NCBI GenBank assembly: GCA_905182535.1
Contig: CAJJBZ010000003.1
Coordinates: forward strand, 225,699 to 289,698
From: an uncultured Planktomarina sp.
GTDB taxonomy: Bacteria; Pseudomonadota; Alphaproteobacteria; Rhodobacterales; Rhodobacteraceae
Direction: 5' to 3'
DNA: 64,000 bases
Part shown: positions 1-8,931 of the stretch, one piece after another
Numbering within the stretch: position 1 is the first letter of the stretch
How the letters are laid out: each line of letters begins with the position of its first letter
Notes under the pieces: generated by a model
What the model was told of the DNA's origin: nothing
Database searches by the model: none
Seen by the model: only the letters and a program-made list of their open reading frames with translations
Position numbers and translations under genes: made by a program

Positions 1-991
1 AGAAAGCGCGCAAATCAGGGATGCCATATTTCAACATCGCAATCCGGTCGATACCGAGCCCAAAGGCAAAACCTTGGTATTTTTGTGCATCAATGCCACC
101 AGCTTCCAAGACCTTCGGATGCACCATGCCACTGCCCAGGACTTCCATCCAATCGTCACCCTCACCCACTTTCAGCTGACCATTGGACCAGCTACAGCGA
201 ATATCTACTTCGGCAGAAGGCTCAGTGAATGGGAAATGAGAGGCACGGAATCTAAGTTCAACGTTATCCACCTCGAAAAAGGCCTTCACAAATTCTTCCA
301 AACACCATTTTAAATTTGCCATTGATACATCTGTGTCCAAAGCCAAGCCTTCTACCTGATGAAACATCGGCGTGTGGGTTTGATCGTAATCAGCGCGATA
401 GACACGGCCTGGACAGATGATACGCATTGGCGCACCCATTTTCTCCATAGAGCGTATTTGTACCGGACTGGTATGGGTACGCAGTACATGTGGCGGGCGA
501 TCGTCATCCTCCGCGCGATGAGTATAAAACGTATCCATTTCAGCACGCGCCGGATGATGGCCGGGCATGTTGAGCGCATCAAAATTATACCAATCGGTTT
601 CGATCTGTGGCCCCTCAGCTACCGAAAATCCCATATCTGCAAATATTGCAGTCACTTCTTCCCATACTTGCGAAATCGGGTGAATAGATCCCATACGAGC
701 ACTTCGGCCAGGCAGGGTGACATCCAACCACTCAGCCTTCAAACGCTCTTCAAGAACTGCATTAGCCATTGAAGTCTTACGAGCGACCAATGCTGAATTA
801 ACCTCATCCTTTAAAGCATTAAGCGCTGGTCCAGCCACTTGCCGCTCCTCAGGGGACATTTTCCCTAAAGATCGCATTTGCAAGCTAATCTCACCCTTCT
901 TGCCAACAGCCTGAACACGCAAATTTTCCAGTGCAGACTCATCCGTGGCCGCCGAGATTAAACTCAAATATTTTTCGCGCAGATCGACCAT
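1..991 (-). CDS. pheS: Phenylalanyl-tRNA synthetase alpha subunit, 3' end outside window
   Basis: Catalytic alpha subunit of the cytoplasmic alpha2-beta2 enzyme that charges tRNA-Phe. About 330 residues are visible from the ATG at 989-991, which has a good ribosome site (GGAGG) just upstream; the last 25-30 residues lie beyond base 1. The N-terminal coiled-coil arm is followed by the class II core, with motif 2 ([16 protein letters not shown]) and motif 3 ([13 protein letters not shown]) near the cut end. The frame is unbroken. It sits downstream of rpmI-rplT on the same strand, as in many bacteria, but with an acyltransferase gene between. pheT is expected to the left of the window. Confidence 0.96.
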   Translation of the reverse strand, partial: MVDLREKYLSLISAATDESALENLRVQAVGKKGEISLQMRSLGKMSPEERQVAGPALNALKDEVNSALVARKTSMANAVLEERLKAEWLDVTLPGRSARMGSIHPISQVWEEVTAIFADMGFSVAEGPQIETDWYNFDALNMPGHHPARAEMDTFYTHRAEDDDRPPHVLRTHTSPVQIRSMEKMGAPMRIICPGRVYRADYDQTHTPMFHQVEGLALDTDVSMANLKWCLEEFVKAFFEVDNVELRFRASHFPFTEPSAEVDIRCSWSNGQLKVGEGDDWMEVLGSGMVHPKVLEAGGIDAQKYQGFAFGLGIDRIAMLKYGIPDLRAF

Positions 992-1115
992 CAGATCCTC
1001 CAAATTATGTTGCGACCTGTGCTAGCGAGATTATGCGGCGTGAGCAAGAGTGCTTAGAATTTTGTGGAAGAGATTAAGCTTTAGGGGGGAATCCACTCAA
1101 TGCCCAAGGCAAGCT

Positions 1116-1991
1116 TTAAATGCCTTTCCAGCGGTGAAGCATCCAGTACCATTGATCAGGATCATTAAGGATCCGATCAGATAGGTTGTCATTGAAAGTT
1201 TGGGTCATGGTGAGGCTGTCAGAGGGAGCGATAGCCGCATCGAATTCGACGTTGAACTGCGTTCCGTCTCCTGTACGCGTGCCGAAGGCCGGAACCATGG
1301 GCAGATCGTATTTTAAGGCCAATTGCGCAGCCGCCAGTGACGTGAGAGCCGGGTGACCTAGGAAAGGCAGACGTGCGCCGTCAGTGTATTTTTCATCTAA
1401 CAAAATCGCGATAAACCCACCTTTACGAATATGGCGTACCAAGGCGCGAGTGCCAATTTTACCAGTTGCCAATATTGGTTTGCCTCCAGCTTCAATGCCA
1501 GCGAATAGGCGGCGCTCATAGTGCCTATTAGTTTGTGGGCGATATACTGCACCAGTTTCCATGCCACGGGCTTTCAACGTGGACCGGATAGCCTCCCACT
1601 GGCCAAAGTGGCCAGAAACTATAATTGCACCTTTACCAACAGCATGAGCCTGCTGTAACGTTGCGAAGCCAGGTCCAGATACGATATTGCGCTCATGCAA
1701 GGTCTGGAACTCAGTGCAATGCAAAATCTCAAAAAGTGTCCGCCCCATATTTCGGCCCATTTTATGACACAGAACCATCCTCTCTGACCGCGGCATATCA
1801 GGATAGACCCGACGCAACTCACGGTCGACACGGCGGCGAGCAATCGGGAAATATCGCACTACAAGCCCAACTAACACTCCAAGGGCCCGCGACCGACGGT
1901 CGAAGGCGCGGCCTCGCGAAATGGAAAGGGCCGAGAACAGCGGGATATAGCGGACATGATGCCAAAGGCTATTGAACAAACGAGAAATCAT
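1116..1991 (-). CDS. Lysophospholipid/lipid A acyltransferase, LpxL/HtrB family
   Basis: A 291-residue protein of the LpxL/LpxM (HtrB/MsbB) acyltransferase family, which adds secondary acyl chains to lipid A or a related lipid at the inner membrane. The family HX4E active site is visible as SGHFGQWE (H128, E133), and the C-terminus has the typical WYWMLHRWK ending. The N-terminus is weakly hydrophobic and basic, consistent with a membrane-bound cytoplasmic enzyme. The length is close to the family norm of about 300. Its exact acceptor and acyl donor cannot be read from sequence. It lies between rplT and pheS, an unusual position for this gene, with a 124-base gap to pheS. Confidence 0.85.
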   Translation of the reverse strand: MISRLFNSLWHHVRYIPLFSALSISRGRAFDRRSRALGVLVGLVVRYFPIARRRVDRELRRVYPDMPRSERMVLCHKMGRNMGRTLFEILHCTEFQTLHERNIVSGPGFATLQQAHAVGKGAIIVSGHFGQWEAIRSTLKARGMETGAVYRPQTNRHYERRLFAGIEAGGKPILATGKIGTRALVRHIRKGGFIAILLDEKYTDGARLPFLGHPALTSLAAAQLALKYDLPMVPAFGTRTGDGTQFNVEFDAAIAPSDSLTMTQTFNDNLSDRILNDPDQWYWMLHRWKGI

Positions 1992-2338
1992 TCGTGCGGT
2001 ATGATGGAATTTACAAGACTGGCCAAGTAGAAAGTTTCAAAGGATGATGGATCCATAATTTATAAAATTAAATTATAGATCCGTTACGACTGAGTACGGT
2101 TACACAGCATTTGATTTTCCCAGTCTAAAAATGCCTACACATCGAAGTTAGAAGACATGCTGCCAAACGAATAATAAAGAATACCTTGTTAACTCACTAA
2201 TTATCAATTTTAGCAGTCATCCGTACTTCTAACAATTTTAAGAAAAATAGAGGTCACGAACCTCACAAATCAGTTAGCAGAAGTAAAAATAGCCTCAGAA
2301 AAATTTCTGAGACTATTTAATTAACTTCAAGGGGCCGT
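1992..2338. other. Intergenic region between rplT and the acyltransferase
   Basis: This 347-base AT-rich gap holds the rplT terminator (2289-2320) and an imperfect inverted repeat at 2049-2082, with arms of 14 bases, one mismatch and a 6-base loop. The repeat lies about 60 bases upstream of the acyltransferase start, so it could be an operator or part of its leader. I see no further gene here. Confidence 0.5.
2289..2320 (-). terminator. Rho-independent terminator of rpmI-rplT
   Basis: The arms 2289-2303 and 2306-2320 pair over 15 positions with one mismatch and are followed on the minus strand by a U-rich run (CTATTTTTAC). The structure lies 19 bases after the rplT stop codon, so it very probably ends the L35-L20 transcript and separates it from the acyltransferase gene. 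Confidence 0.75.
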
Positions 2339-2701
2339 TTAAACGAGAGCAGCCTGCGCTTTGGACACAATCGCGCCAAATGCATCTGGTTCGTTCACAG
2401 CCAAATCAGCTAAAACTTTGCGATCAACTTCCACTCCAGCCAAGGCTAGACCATTAATGAAACGACTGTATGACAAGTTCTCATCATGGCTACGGCATGC
2501 AGCATTGATGCGTTGAATCCACAGACTCCGGAAATTACGCTTCCGTACCTTACGGTCACGTGTTGCGTATTGGTTGGCTTTATCAACTGCCTGTGTGGCT
2601 GTCTTAAAGACGTTTTTCCTACGGCCAGAATAACCTTTGGCAGCTTTGATGATTTTCTTGTGACGGGCGTGGGTTACTGTACCACCTTTTACACGGGACA
2701 T
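2339..2701 (-). CDS. rplT: 50S ribosomal protein L20
   Basis: L20 (120 residues, normal length) binds 23S rRNA early in large-subunit assembly. The highly basic N-terminus ([16 protein letters not shown]) and the central [17 protein letters not shown] stretch are family hallmarks. A strong ribosome site (AAGGAGG) precedes the ATG. It follows rpmI by 14 bases in the standard L35-L20 operon. In some bacteria L20 represses its own operon through the rpmI leader; no such element was recognised here, although a large hairpin lies upstream of rpmI. Confidence 0.99.
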   Translation of the reverse strand: MSRVKGGTVTHARHKKIIKAAKGYSGRRKNVFKTATQAVDKANQYATRDRKVRKRNFRSLWIQRINAACRSHDENLSYSRFINGLALAGVEVDRKVLADLAVNEPDAFGAIVSKAQAALV

Positions 2702-2715
2702 CTCTGTGAACCTCC

Positions 2716-2916
2716 TTAGCGGTCGTAGGGCATGTAGCTCTTGACGATTTTCGCGTCAGGAGCAGACAGAGTGGTCGTGCCGCGGGCGTCACGAATGAAT
2801 TTGCGGGAACGTTTGATCATTCCGTGGCGTTTACCAGCTTGTGCAGCCATGACCTTACCAGTCGCTGTAACTTTAAAGCGTTTTTTGGCGCTCGACTTAG
2901 TCTTCATTTTGGGCAT
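2716..2916 (-). CDS. rpmI: 50S ribosomal protein L35
   Basis: L35 is a 66-residue basic ribosomal protein with the usual opening [17 protein letters not shown] and closing signature [14 protein letters not shown]. It is first in the rpmI-rplT operon. infC, which precedes it in many phyla, is absent here; the upstream gene on the same strand is pykA, from which it is separated by 258 bases carrying a perfect inverted repeat. The ATG has GGAGACC upstream. Confidence 0.98.
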   Translation of the reverse strand: MPKMKTKSSAKKRFKVTATGKVMAAQAGKRHGMIKRSRKFIRDARGTTTLSAPDAKIVKSYMPYDR

Positions 2917-3000
2917 TTCGGTCTCCTATATTAGAACGTGAACGCGCGACTCGGCATGCCACTTTGGGCCGGTCTAGCGGTAGAAATTAGCTTGTAGGCA

Positions 3001-3052
3001 GGATCTAGACCAAGGGCAAGTGGTAATTACTACTTGCCCTTGGTCTAGATCC
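3001..3052. repeat. Perfect 21-bp inverted repeat between pykA and rpmI
   Basis: Bases 3001-3021 and 3032-3052 are exact reverse complements, separated by a 10-base spacer that is itself nearly palindromic (GTAATTAC). The arms begin GGATCTAGACCAAGGGCAAG. There is no T-run on either side, so it is not a standard intrinsic terminator, though it could still end the pykA transcript or fold in the rpmI leader. It could also be a mobile palindromic unit; I see no second copy in this window. Confidence 0.8.
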
Positions 3053-3174
3053 ATCGATAATGAGGCTTGGCCAAAACCATATTAACGCTATCAGATTAGA
3101 CCTTTGGACGTCCAAAAACTAAAACACAGACAGCCTAATACCGCATGTAATTATTAGCACTAGATTTTGATCCA

Positions 3175-4623
3175 TCAGCCATCCGGTTCGGACCTAAAAA
3201 TCAACCGTTCTTCACATGGCGCTACACGCAAAATATTTGTTGTACCAGCTTGGTTGAACGGCACCCCCGCAGTGACAGCAATCTGATCCAGTTTCTGAGC
3301 AAAACCTTGGCTCACTGCAGCACGCACAGCAGCAACAACAGCCATTTTGAAACGATCGACAGGGCCAGTGATTACGCAATTCGTACCCCAAGTCAGGCTC
3401 AAGCGACGCGCCGTATCGATATTAGCCGTCAATGCGATGATCGGAACCCGCGGCCGCTCTCGCGCAGTCAGGCTTGCTGTTGTCCCAGAAAACGTAAAGC
3501 AAGCAATCGCCTTGATATCGGTGGTTTCAGAAATTTCTCGCGCAGCAGCAACGATACTATCGGCAACTGTTTTTCCTTTAGCGCTGCGTCCCGCTTCGAG
3601 AATACTAGTATAGGTTGGGTCCCTCTCCACCTCAATTGCGACGTTGTTCATCGTAGTGACTGCCTCGATTGGAAACAGTCCTGCTGCGGATTCGGCAGAA
3701 AGCATTATAGCATCAGTACCTTCATAGATGGAGTTGGCAACATCGCTGACCTCTGCACGCGTAGGCATTGGACTTTCAATCATACTTTCTAGCATTTGCG
3801 TGGCCACAATAACCGGCTTCGCAGCGGCGCGGCATTTGCGAACCAATTGCTTTTGGATGGGAGGTACTGCTTGCACGGGCAGCTCAACCCCGAGGTCGCC
3901 CCGCGCAACCATAATTCCATCACTAACCCGCAAAATTTCATCAAATGCAGCAACAGCAGCCGGCTTTTCAATTTTAGACATAACCGCAGCACGACCGTTT
4001 GCTAGTGCACGAGCTTCATAAACATCTTCAGGACGCTGAACAAAGGACAGAGCCAACCAATCCACACCTAGCTGACAAGCAAATTCAAGATCTGCACGAT
4101 CTTTAGGTGATAAGGCTTTAAGCGGCAATAATACATCAGGCACATTCACACCTTTGCGATTAGAAATTGTGCCACCAGCCTCAACAATACAATCAGCAAA
4201 ATCGGTACCACAGCTTTTCACAATAAGACGGATTTTTCCATCGTTAACCAAAAGCCGTGCTCCGACTTCTAAAGCTTGAAAAATTTCAGGATGTGGCAGA
4301 GCCACCCGCGTTATATCACCCGGAACATTGTTTAAATCCAAGCGGAAATTAGCTCCATTTACCAATTCTTCTTCGCCATGTTCAAAAGTCCCAACCCGCA
4401 ACTTCGGACCCTGCAAGTCTGCAAGAATCGCAATTGGGCTGTTGACACTTTTTTCAACTTGGCGAATAATTGCATGTCGCGCTGCAATTTCAGCATGATC
4501 ACCATGTGACATGTTCAGCCGAAATACATCGGCTCCAGCTTCATGCAATGCCAGTATCATTTCATAATCATTTGATGCAGGCCCAAGGGTTGCTACAATT
4601 TTTACATTTCTGTCACGTTTCAT
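3175..4623 (-). CDS. pyk: Pyruvate kinase
   Basis: Converts phosphoenolpyruvate and ADP to pyruvate and ATP, the last step of glycolysis. The 482-residue length is normal. Visible landmarks are the N-terminal VKIVATLGPAS, RLNMSHG (35-41), the B-domain, the catalytic SKIEKPAA with K220, and the metal/substrate loop GIMVARGDLGVELP (236-250). A C-terminal regulatory domain of about 120 residues is present. It is transcribed towards rpmI but separated by the inverted repeat at 3001-3052. Upstream it is divergent from the N-formylglutamate amidohydrolase gene, with 87 bases for both promoters. Confidence 0.98.
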   Translation of the reverse strand: MKRDRNVKIVATLGPASNDYEMILALHEAGADVFRLNMSHGDHAEIAARHAIIRQVEKSVNSPIAILADLQGPKLRVGTFEHGEEELVNGANFRLDLNNVPGDITRVALPHPEIFQALEVGARLLVNDGKIRLIVKSCGTDFADCIVEAGGTISNRKGVNVPDVLLPLKALSPKDRADLEFACQLGVDWLALSFVQRPEDVYEARALANGRAAVMSKIEKPAAVAAFDEILRVSDGIMVARGDLGVELPVQAVPPIQKQLVRKCRAAAKPVIVATQMLESMIESPMPTRAEVSDVANSIYEGTDAIMLSAESAAGLFPIEAVTTMNNVAIEVERDPTYTSILEAGRSAKGKTVADSIVAAAREISETTDIKAIACFTFSGTTASLTARERPRVPIIALTANIDTARRLSLTWGTNCVITGPVDRFKMAVVAAVRAAVSQGFAQKLDQIAVTAGVPFNQAGTTNILRVAPCEERLIFRSEPDG

Positions 4624-4710
4624 TCACAAGACTCTTTTTATGTTACCGCTATCATATCTGTGCTCTATTGCCCTAATTCACATCCAATTGCAACTAAGCT
4701 ATAAGGGGAT

Positions 4711-5463
4711 ATGAGCGACGATTCACCATTTTTCATTACAGGATCTGAACAGAAAGGGCCATGGCTTATTACGTGCGACCATGCACGTAATCATGTCCCA
4801 GCAGCCGTAAACGGCGGATCCTTAGGCCTGTCGGTCTGCGAGATGCAGCGACACATCGCTTACGATGTAGGAGCGGAAGATTTGAGCTTAGCCTTGGGCA
4901 GACGTCTGCGGGCTCCAGTTTTATGCAGCAACTTTTCAAGACTGGTTATCGATCCAAATCGCGGAGAAGATGACCCAACGTTGCTGATGAAGTTTTACGA
5001 TGGCACAATCATTCCCGCTAACCGCCATGCTGACGCGACTGAAGTGGAACGCCGGTTGGAGGTCTATCATCGTCCCTACCATCAAGCGTATGATAGATTG
5101 GCCACTCCTGATAGGGCTATTATCGCGGTACATTCCTTTACGCCGCAGCTCAAAGGCCGACAGTCACGCTCTTGGGAAATAGGCATTCTGTTTGCTCAGG
5201 ATAGACGCCTTGCTGATCCCACCATAGCTGGATTGCAAGCCTGTGGAGGCCTCACTGTCGGCGTAAACGAGCCTTATGACGGACATTTTCCAGGAGATAG
5301 CATCGACCAACACGCACTGCGCAATGGCCGGCTGAATATATTGATCGAAGTGAGAAATGATTTAATTAAAAGTCCAAAAGGCCAGCAGGCATGGGCACGG
5401 CTTCTGGCCCCAATTTTACAACAGGCTTTAGCCAGCACTAAAACATCCAAAGCAGGAGAATAA
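4711..5463 (+). CDS. N-formylglutamate amidohydrolase family protein
   Basis: A 250-residue member of the FGase family (Pfam PF05013), which hydrolyses N-formyl-L-glutamate in histidine breakdown or acts on related N-acyl amino acids. The opening WLITCDHARNHVPAA and the later VHSFTPQLKGR and GVNEPYD segments are typical. No other hut genes are nearby, so histidine catabolism is not supported by context; in Rhodobacteraceae this gene is usually paired with a DUF1244 gene, as here (one base between stop and next ATG). The substrate is therefore open. Confidence 0.85.
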   Translation: MSDDSPFFITGSEQKGPWLITCDHARNHVPAAVNGGSLGLSVCEMQRHIAYDVGAEDLSLALGRRLRAPVLCSNFSRLVIDPNRGEDDPTLLMKFYDGTIIPANRHADATEVERRLEVYHRPYHQAYDRLATPDRAIIAVHSFTPQLKGRQSRSWEIGILFAQDRRLADPTIAGLQACGGLTVGVNEPYDGHFPGDSIDQHALRNGRLNILIEVRNDLIKSPKGQQAWARLLAPILQQALASTKTSKAGE

Positions 5464-5464
5464 A

Positions 5465-5758
5465 ATGGACACACAAACCAAAATTGAACTTGAGGCCGCA
5501 GCATTCCGCCGCCTTCAGCATCATCTGATCACCAAACGCCCCGATGTGCAGAATATTGATTTGATGAACCAGTCCGGTTTTTGCCGGAACTGTCTGTCGC
5601 GCTGGTATCAAGAGGCCGCCAAAGAAGCCGGGGTTGAAATGAGTAAGGACGAAGCCCGCGAGGCGTTTTACGGCATACCATTCGATCAATGGAAGGCCAC
5701 ACACCAAATCGAAGTGAGCACCAAAGCTCAGGCAAGTTTCGCCAAATCTCACACGTAA
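5465..5758 (+). CDS. DUF1244 family protein
   Basis: A 97-residue conserved proteobacterial protein of unknown function. It carries a CxxC pair in NQSGFCRNCLSRWYQEA, a possible metal or redox site, and an acidic-basic helical C-terminal half (MSKDEAREAFYGIPF). It starts directly after the amidohydrolase stop codon with AGGAG at the end of that gene as ribosome site, so the two are translated as an operon. A stem (5769-5775 with 5784-5790) lies just after the stop but has no T-run. Confidence 0.85.
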   Translation: MDTQTKIELEAAAFRRLQHHLITKRPDVQNIDLMNQSGFCRNCLSRWYQEAAKEAGVEMSKDEAREAFYGIPFDQWKATHQIEVSTKAQASFAKSHT

Positions 5759-5969
5759 TCATCATCGGCGTAGGGTGGCGCTGCCCTACGTCTCAACCAC
5801 CTGACAGGCCGATCCGCAAAAAGGCTTAGCGATGTCTCTGTTTAAAATTTAGACCAGTTGGTCCCCTAAGTTAAAAAAATCTAGGTTTTGTGATTTAATC
5901 TCAAATCCATATCCACAAAATTTTCCATGAAATAACAACCCTGTACTTAACCGTACTAATTACATTTAA

Positions 5970-6827
5970 TTAAATTGCAGTTTTGCGGCTTTCATCAAGA
6001 TAAACTTCACGCAAACGGATGGCAACAGGTCCAGGAATGCCTGCCCCAATGGCTTGGCCGTCCAATTCAACTACGGGCATCACGAAAGCAGATGCCGAGG
6101 TGAAAAAAGCCTCATCCGCATTTTGAGCTTCTACAACAGTAAAAGCCCGCTCCTCCACTTCCATTTGCGCTTCCCGAGCGAACCGCAAAACCGCAGCGCG
6201 GGTTATGCCATGCAATATATCGTTCGACAAATGCCGGGTGATAATCTTACCGTCTTTAACTATATAAACATTATTCGACGTACCTTCGGTGACAGCACCA
6301 TCTTCTACCATCCAAGCGTCATCACAGCCCGCAGCTTTCGCCATCATCTTACCCATCGAAGGGTACAATAGCTGAACAGTCTTGATATCCCGCCTGCCCC
6401 ACCGCTGATCTGCAATCGAAATAACTTTGATCCCAACCTTAGCCACAGGGCTGTCTGCGAGGCCGGGCTTGTTCTGCGTAAACAAGACAATGGTCGGCGG
6501 CGTATCTTCGCTTGGATAGGCAAAATCGCGATCAGATGCGGCGCCTCGGGTGATTTGCAAATAGATCAAACCCTCTTCGATCCTATTGGCACGCACCAAT
6601 TCACGGTGCACCTCCAGAAGATCGGCTTTTTCTATCGGATTGCGCATACCCAACTCAGTCAAAGAACGCTCCAAACGTACCGCATGGCCATCAAAGTCCA
6701 CCAGCTTACCGTCCAAAACGGAGGTCACTTCGTAAACGCCATCAGCCATTAAGAACCCACGGTCAAAGATCGAAACCTTAGCTTCATTTTCAGGTAGGTA
6801 TTCGCCGTTCAAATATACAGTACGCAT
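5970..6827 (-). CDS. dat: D-amino acid transaminase-like, class IV aminotransferase
   Basis: Fold-type IV PLP enzyme that moves the amino group between D-amino acids and 2-oxo acids. The chosen ATG at 6825-6827 has GGGGAT upstream and follows the dgcA stop by 5 bases; a GTG at 6842 in frame would overlap dgcA and add 5 residues. The PLP lysine is the K of RRDIKTVQLLYP (residue 149 from the ATG), and the phosphate-binding VTEGTSNNVY motif and FDRGFLMADGVYE substrate loop are present. Branched-chain aminotransferase or aminodeoxychorismate lyase activity cannot be excluded, but the sequence and the dgcN-dgcA context favour D-amino acids. Confidence 0.83.
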   Translation of the reverse strand: MRTVYLNGEYLPENEAKVSIFDRGFLMADGVYEVTSVLDGKLVDFDGHAVRLERSLTELGMRNPIEKADLLEVHRELVRANRIEEGLIYLQITRGAASDRDFAYPSEDTPPTIVLFTQNKPGLADSPVAKVGIKVISIADQRWGRRDIKTVQLLYPSMGKMMAKAAGCDDAWMVEDGAVTEGTSNNVYIVKDGKIITRHLSNDILHGITRAAVLRFAREAQMEVEERAFTVVEAQNADEAFFTSASAFVMPVVELDGQAIGAGIPGPVAIRLREVYLDESRKTAI

Positions 6828-6832
6828 CTGGT

Positions 6833-7795
6833 CTATCCCCACAAGGCTGCGACGGGCGGGTGCACTCCGTCGGCGTCAAATTTCAAAGCGTGATCTCGGT
6901 CTTCGGCCAAGAGCAGAGGGCCGTCAAGATCGGTGAATGCCGCACCCTGCGCCACCAAAGTCGCAGGCGCCATGGCCAACGAACTACCCACCATGCATCC
7001 CACCATAACTCCAAAGCCCGAGGCCAATGCGGCATCGCGCAATATCAAAGCCTCTGTGAGACCCCCAGTTTTGTCCAATTTGATATTGGCAAAGTCGTAT
7101 TTGCCTTTCATATCAATCAAAGAGCTGCTGTCATGACAGCTCTCATCCGCACAGACCGGCAAAATGCGCTCTAGGCCCAAAAGCGCATCATCCTCAGCGG
7201 CCGGCAAAGGTTGTTCCACAAGTTCCACCCCCAGACGCAGCAAATGCGGCGCCAAATCCAAGTAGACCTCAGCGCTCCAGCCCTCATTCGCATCTACAAT
7301 AATGCGTGATTTGGGCGCGCCACGGCGCACCGCTTCTAAACGCGGCATATCATCAGGGGTGCCCAATTTAATCTTTAGCAAAGGCCTAAACGCATTCAAA
7401 GCTGCCTGCGCCTGCATCGCCTCTGGACTGTCCAGAGATAGCGTATAAGCCGTAATCTCCGGCTGCAGCATCCCCAAGCCAATCAGATCCGAGACCCGCC
7501 GCCCAGCGGTTTTGGCCTCCAAATCCCATAAGGCACAGTCCACCGCGTTGCGCGCGGCCCCCGCAGGCAGGGCCTCAGCTAATTCCGTCCGCCCCACAGC
7601 GCCCAGCGCCTCGATTTGCGCCGTCACACTTTGAAGGGTCTCGCCGTAGCGCGCGTAAGGCACGCATTCGCCCCACCCCATAAATCCACCTTTCTCAATC
7701 CGTACGGTCAATACCTCCGCTTGGGTGCGGGACCCGCGCGAAATGGTAAACACCTGTGCCAATTGGAACGTTTCAGCTTGAACTAAAATATGCAT
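6833..7795 (-). CDS. dgcA: DgcA-like N-acyl-D-glutamate racemase / dipeptide epimerase
   Basis: A 320-residue enolase-superfamily protein of the dipeptide (Ala-Glu) epimerase group. The KxK general base (KIK, 141-143), the metal ligands D168 (VDANEGW), E194 (EQPLP) and D217 (CADES), and the opposite-face lysine in NIKLDKTGG (237-245) are all present, so it should be an active 1,1-proton-transfer racemase or epimerase. By sequence alone it could be an L-Ala-D/L-Glu epimerase, but the gene upstream is dgcN, and in the described DgcN-DgcA pathway this enzyme racemises N-acetyl-D-glutamate to the L form. It is followed within 5 bases by the transaminase. Confidence 0.82.
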   Translation of the reverse strand: MHILVQAETFQLAQVFTISRGSRTQAEVLTVRIEKGGFMGWGECVPYARYGETLQSVTAQIEALGAVGRTELAEALPAGAARNAVDCALWDLEAKTAGRRVSDLIGLGMLQPEITAYTLSLDSPEAMQAQAALNAFRPLLKIKLGTPDDMPRLEAVRRGAPKSRIIVDANEGWSAEVYLDLAPHLLRLGVELVEQPLPAAEDDALLGLERILPVCADESCHDSSSLIDMKGKYDFANIKLDKTGGLTEALILRDAALASGFGVMVGCMVGSSLAMAPATLVAQGAAFTDLDGPLLLAEDRDHALKFDADGVHPPVAALWG

Positions 7796-7929
7796 GCAAT
7801 GTCCTTGCTACTTCTGGCCCAAGTACTCTCGCCGAAGGCCCGGCCTGTCAAGCTGCGGAGCAGATTGACAGGCGGATCTCGCGCGGCGCTTTTGGCGCTG
7901 CACAATTTAGGTCAAAGGGCAGCTTGCGC

Positions 7930-8931
7930 TTACAGCGCCACCAAGGCGTCCACCAAACGGCCTGCACCAATGCGGATTGGATCTACTGTTGGCAGGCCCA
8001 TGCTCGCTTCAACTTGCTGCAAATAAGCGGTAGCTTCCACATCAGACATGTGCTGCGTATTCACCGAAATGCCTAAAACTTCGCAAGCAGGATTGCCAAC
8101 CTGTGCCAAAGTCAGCGCCAAATCGCGAAGCTCTTCCAAAGAAGGCTGCTGATATTCCGGTAGGCCGCGCATGTGCGCGCGCGTCGGCTCATGGCCCAAG
8201 ATCAGAGCATCAGGCTGGCCCCCGTGCACCAGAGCCATGGTAACACCGGAATAGGAGACGTGAAACAGGCTGCCCTGCCCTTCGATATGATCCCAGTGAT
8301 CTACATCATTTTTAGGTGTCAAATATTCAACGGCACCAGCCATGAAATCAGCAATTACCGCGTCCAGTGGCACACCACCACCCGTGATTAAAATCCCAGT
8401 CTGCCCAGTGGCTCGAAATGTTGACTTCATCCCACGCTTGCGCATTTCGGCATCCATCGCCATGGCCGTGTACATTTTACCGACCGAGCAATCAGTGCCA
8501 ACGGTCAGGCAGCGTTTACCACTACGTTTTTTGCCATTGGCAATAGGGTATTGCACGTCAGGAACACGTACATCATGCAGCATGCAGCCATACTCTGCTG
8601 CGACCTCGACTAGGTCCACCTCATCGCGCAGCAAATTATGCAGGCCAGAAGCCAAGTCATAGCCCATGATTAAAGCCTCTTTCAGCACGACTTTCCATGC
8701 TTCCGAAATAATCCCACCACGATTGGCAACACCAATGACCAGAGTTTTGGCACCCGCGGCTTTGGCCTCTGCCAGTGTCATGTCTTGAATGCCGAGGTCC
8801 GCGCCACAGCCAGCCATTCGAAACTGTGCAACGGCGTTCTCTGGGCGCCAATCTTTGATGCCAATGGCAACTTTAGCGCCAAGCTGATCCGGTGCATCGC
8901 CCAGAAATAAAAGGTACGGGGTTTTGATCAT
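7930..8931 (-). CDS. dgcN: DgcN-like protein (former DUF1611), putative D-glutamate N-acetyltransferase
   Basis: A 333-residue DUF1611 protein. The N-terminal Rossmann-like half is followed by a P-loop-like GTDCSVGK (145-152) and the conserved HGGQPDALILGHEP stretch. In marine proteobacteria members of this family (DgcN) have been reported to acetylate D-glutamate, feeding DgcA. The order dgcN-dgcA here, with a D-amino-acid transaminase third, matches that cassette. The gap to dgcA is 134 bases without a clear hairpin. The ATG has AGGAGATTGCC upstream. The promoter region faces mcl1, so the two may share control. Confidence 0.8.
   Translation of the reverse strand: MIKTPYLLFLGDAPDQLGAKVAIGIKDWRPENAVAQFRMAGCGADLGIQDMTLAEAKAAGAKTLVIGVANRGGIISEAWKVVLKEALIMGYDLASGLHNLLRDEVDLVEVAAEYGCMLHDVRVPDVQYPIANGKKRSGKRCLTVGTDCSVGKMYTAMAMDAEMRKRGMKSTFRATGQTGILITGGGVPLDAVIADFMAGAVEYLTPKNDVDHWDHIEGQGSLFHVSYSGVTMALVHGGQPDALILGHEPTRAHMRGLPEYQQPSLEELRDLALTLAQVGNPACEVLGISVNTQHMSDVEATAYLQQVEASMGLPTVDPIRIGAGRLVDALVAL

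Noticed and set aside
5769..5790. Stem CGTAGGG/CCCTACG after the DUF1244 gene as a terminator
   Set aside because: The 7-bp stem is not followed by a T-run. It may help to end transcription, but I cannot support a terminator call.
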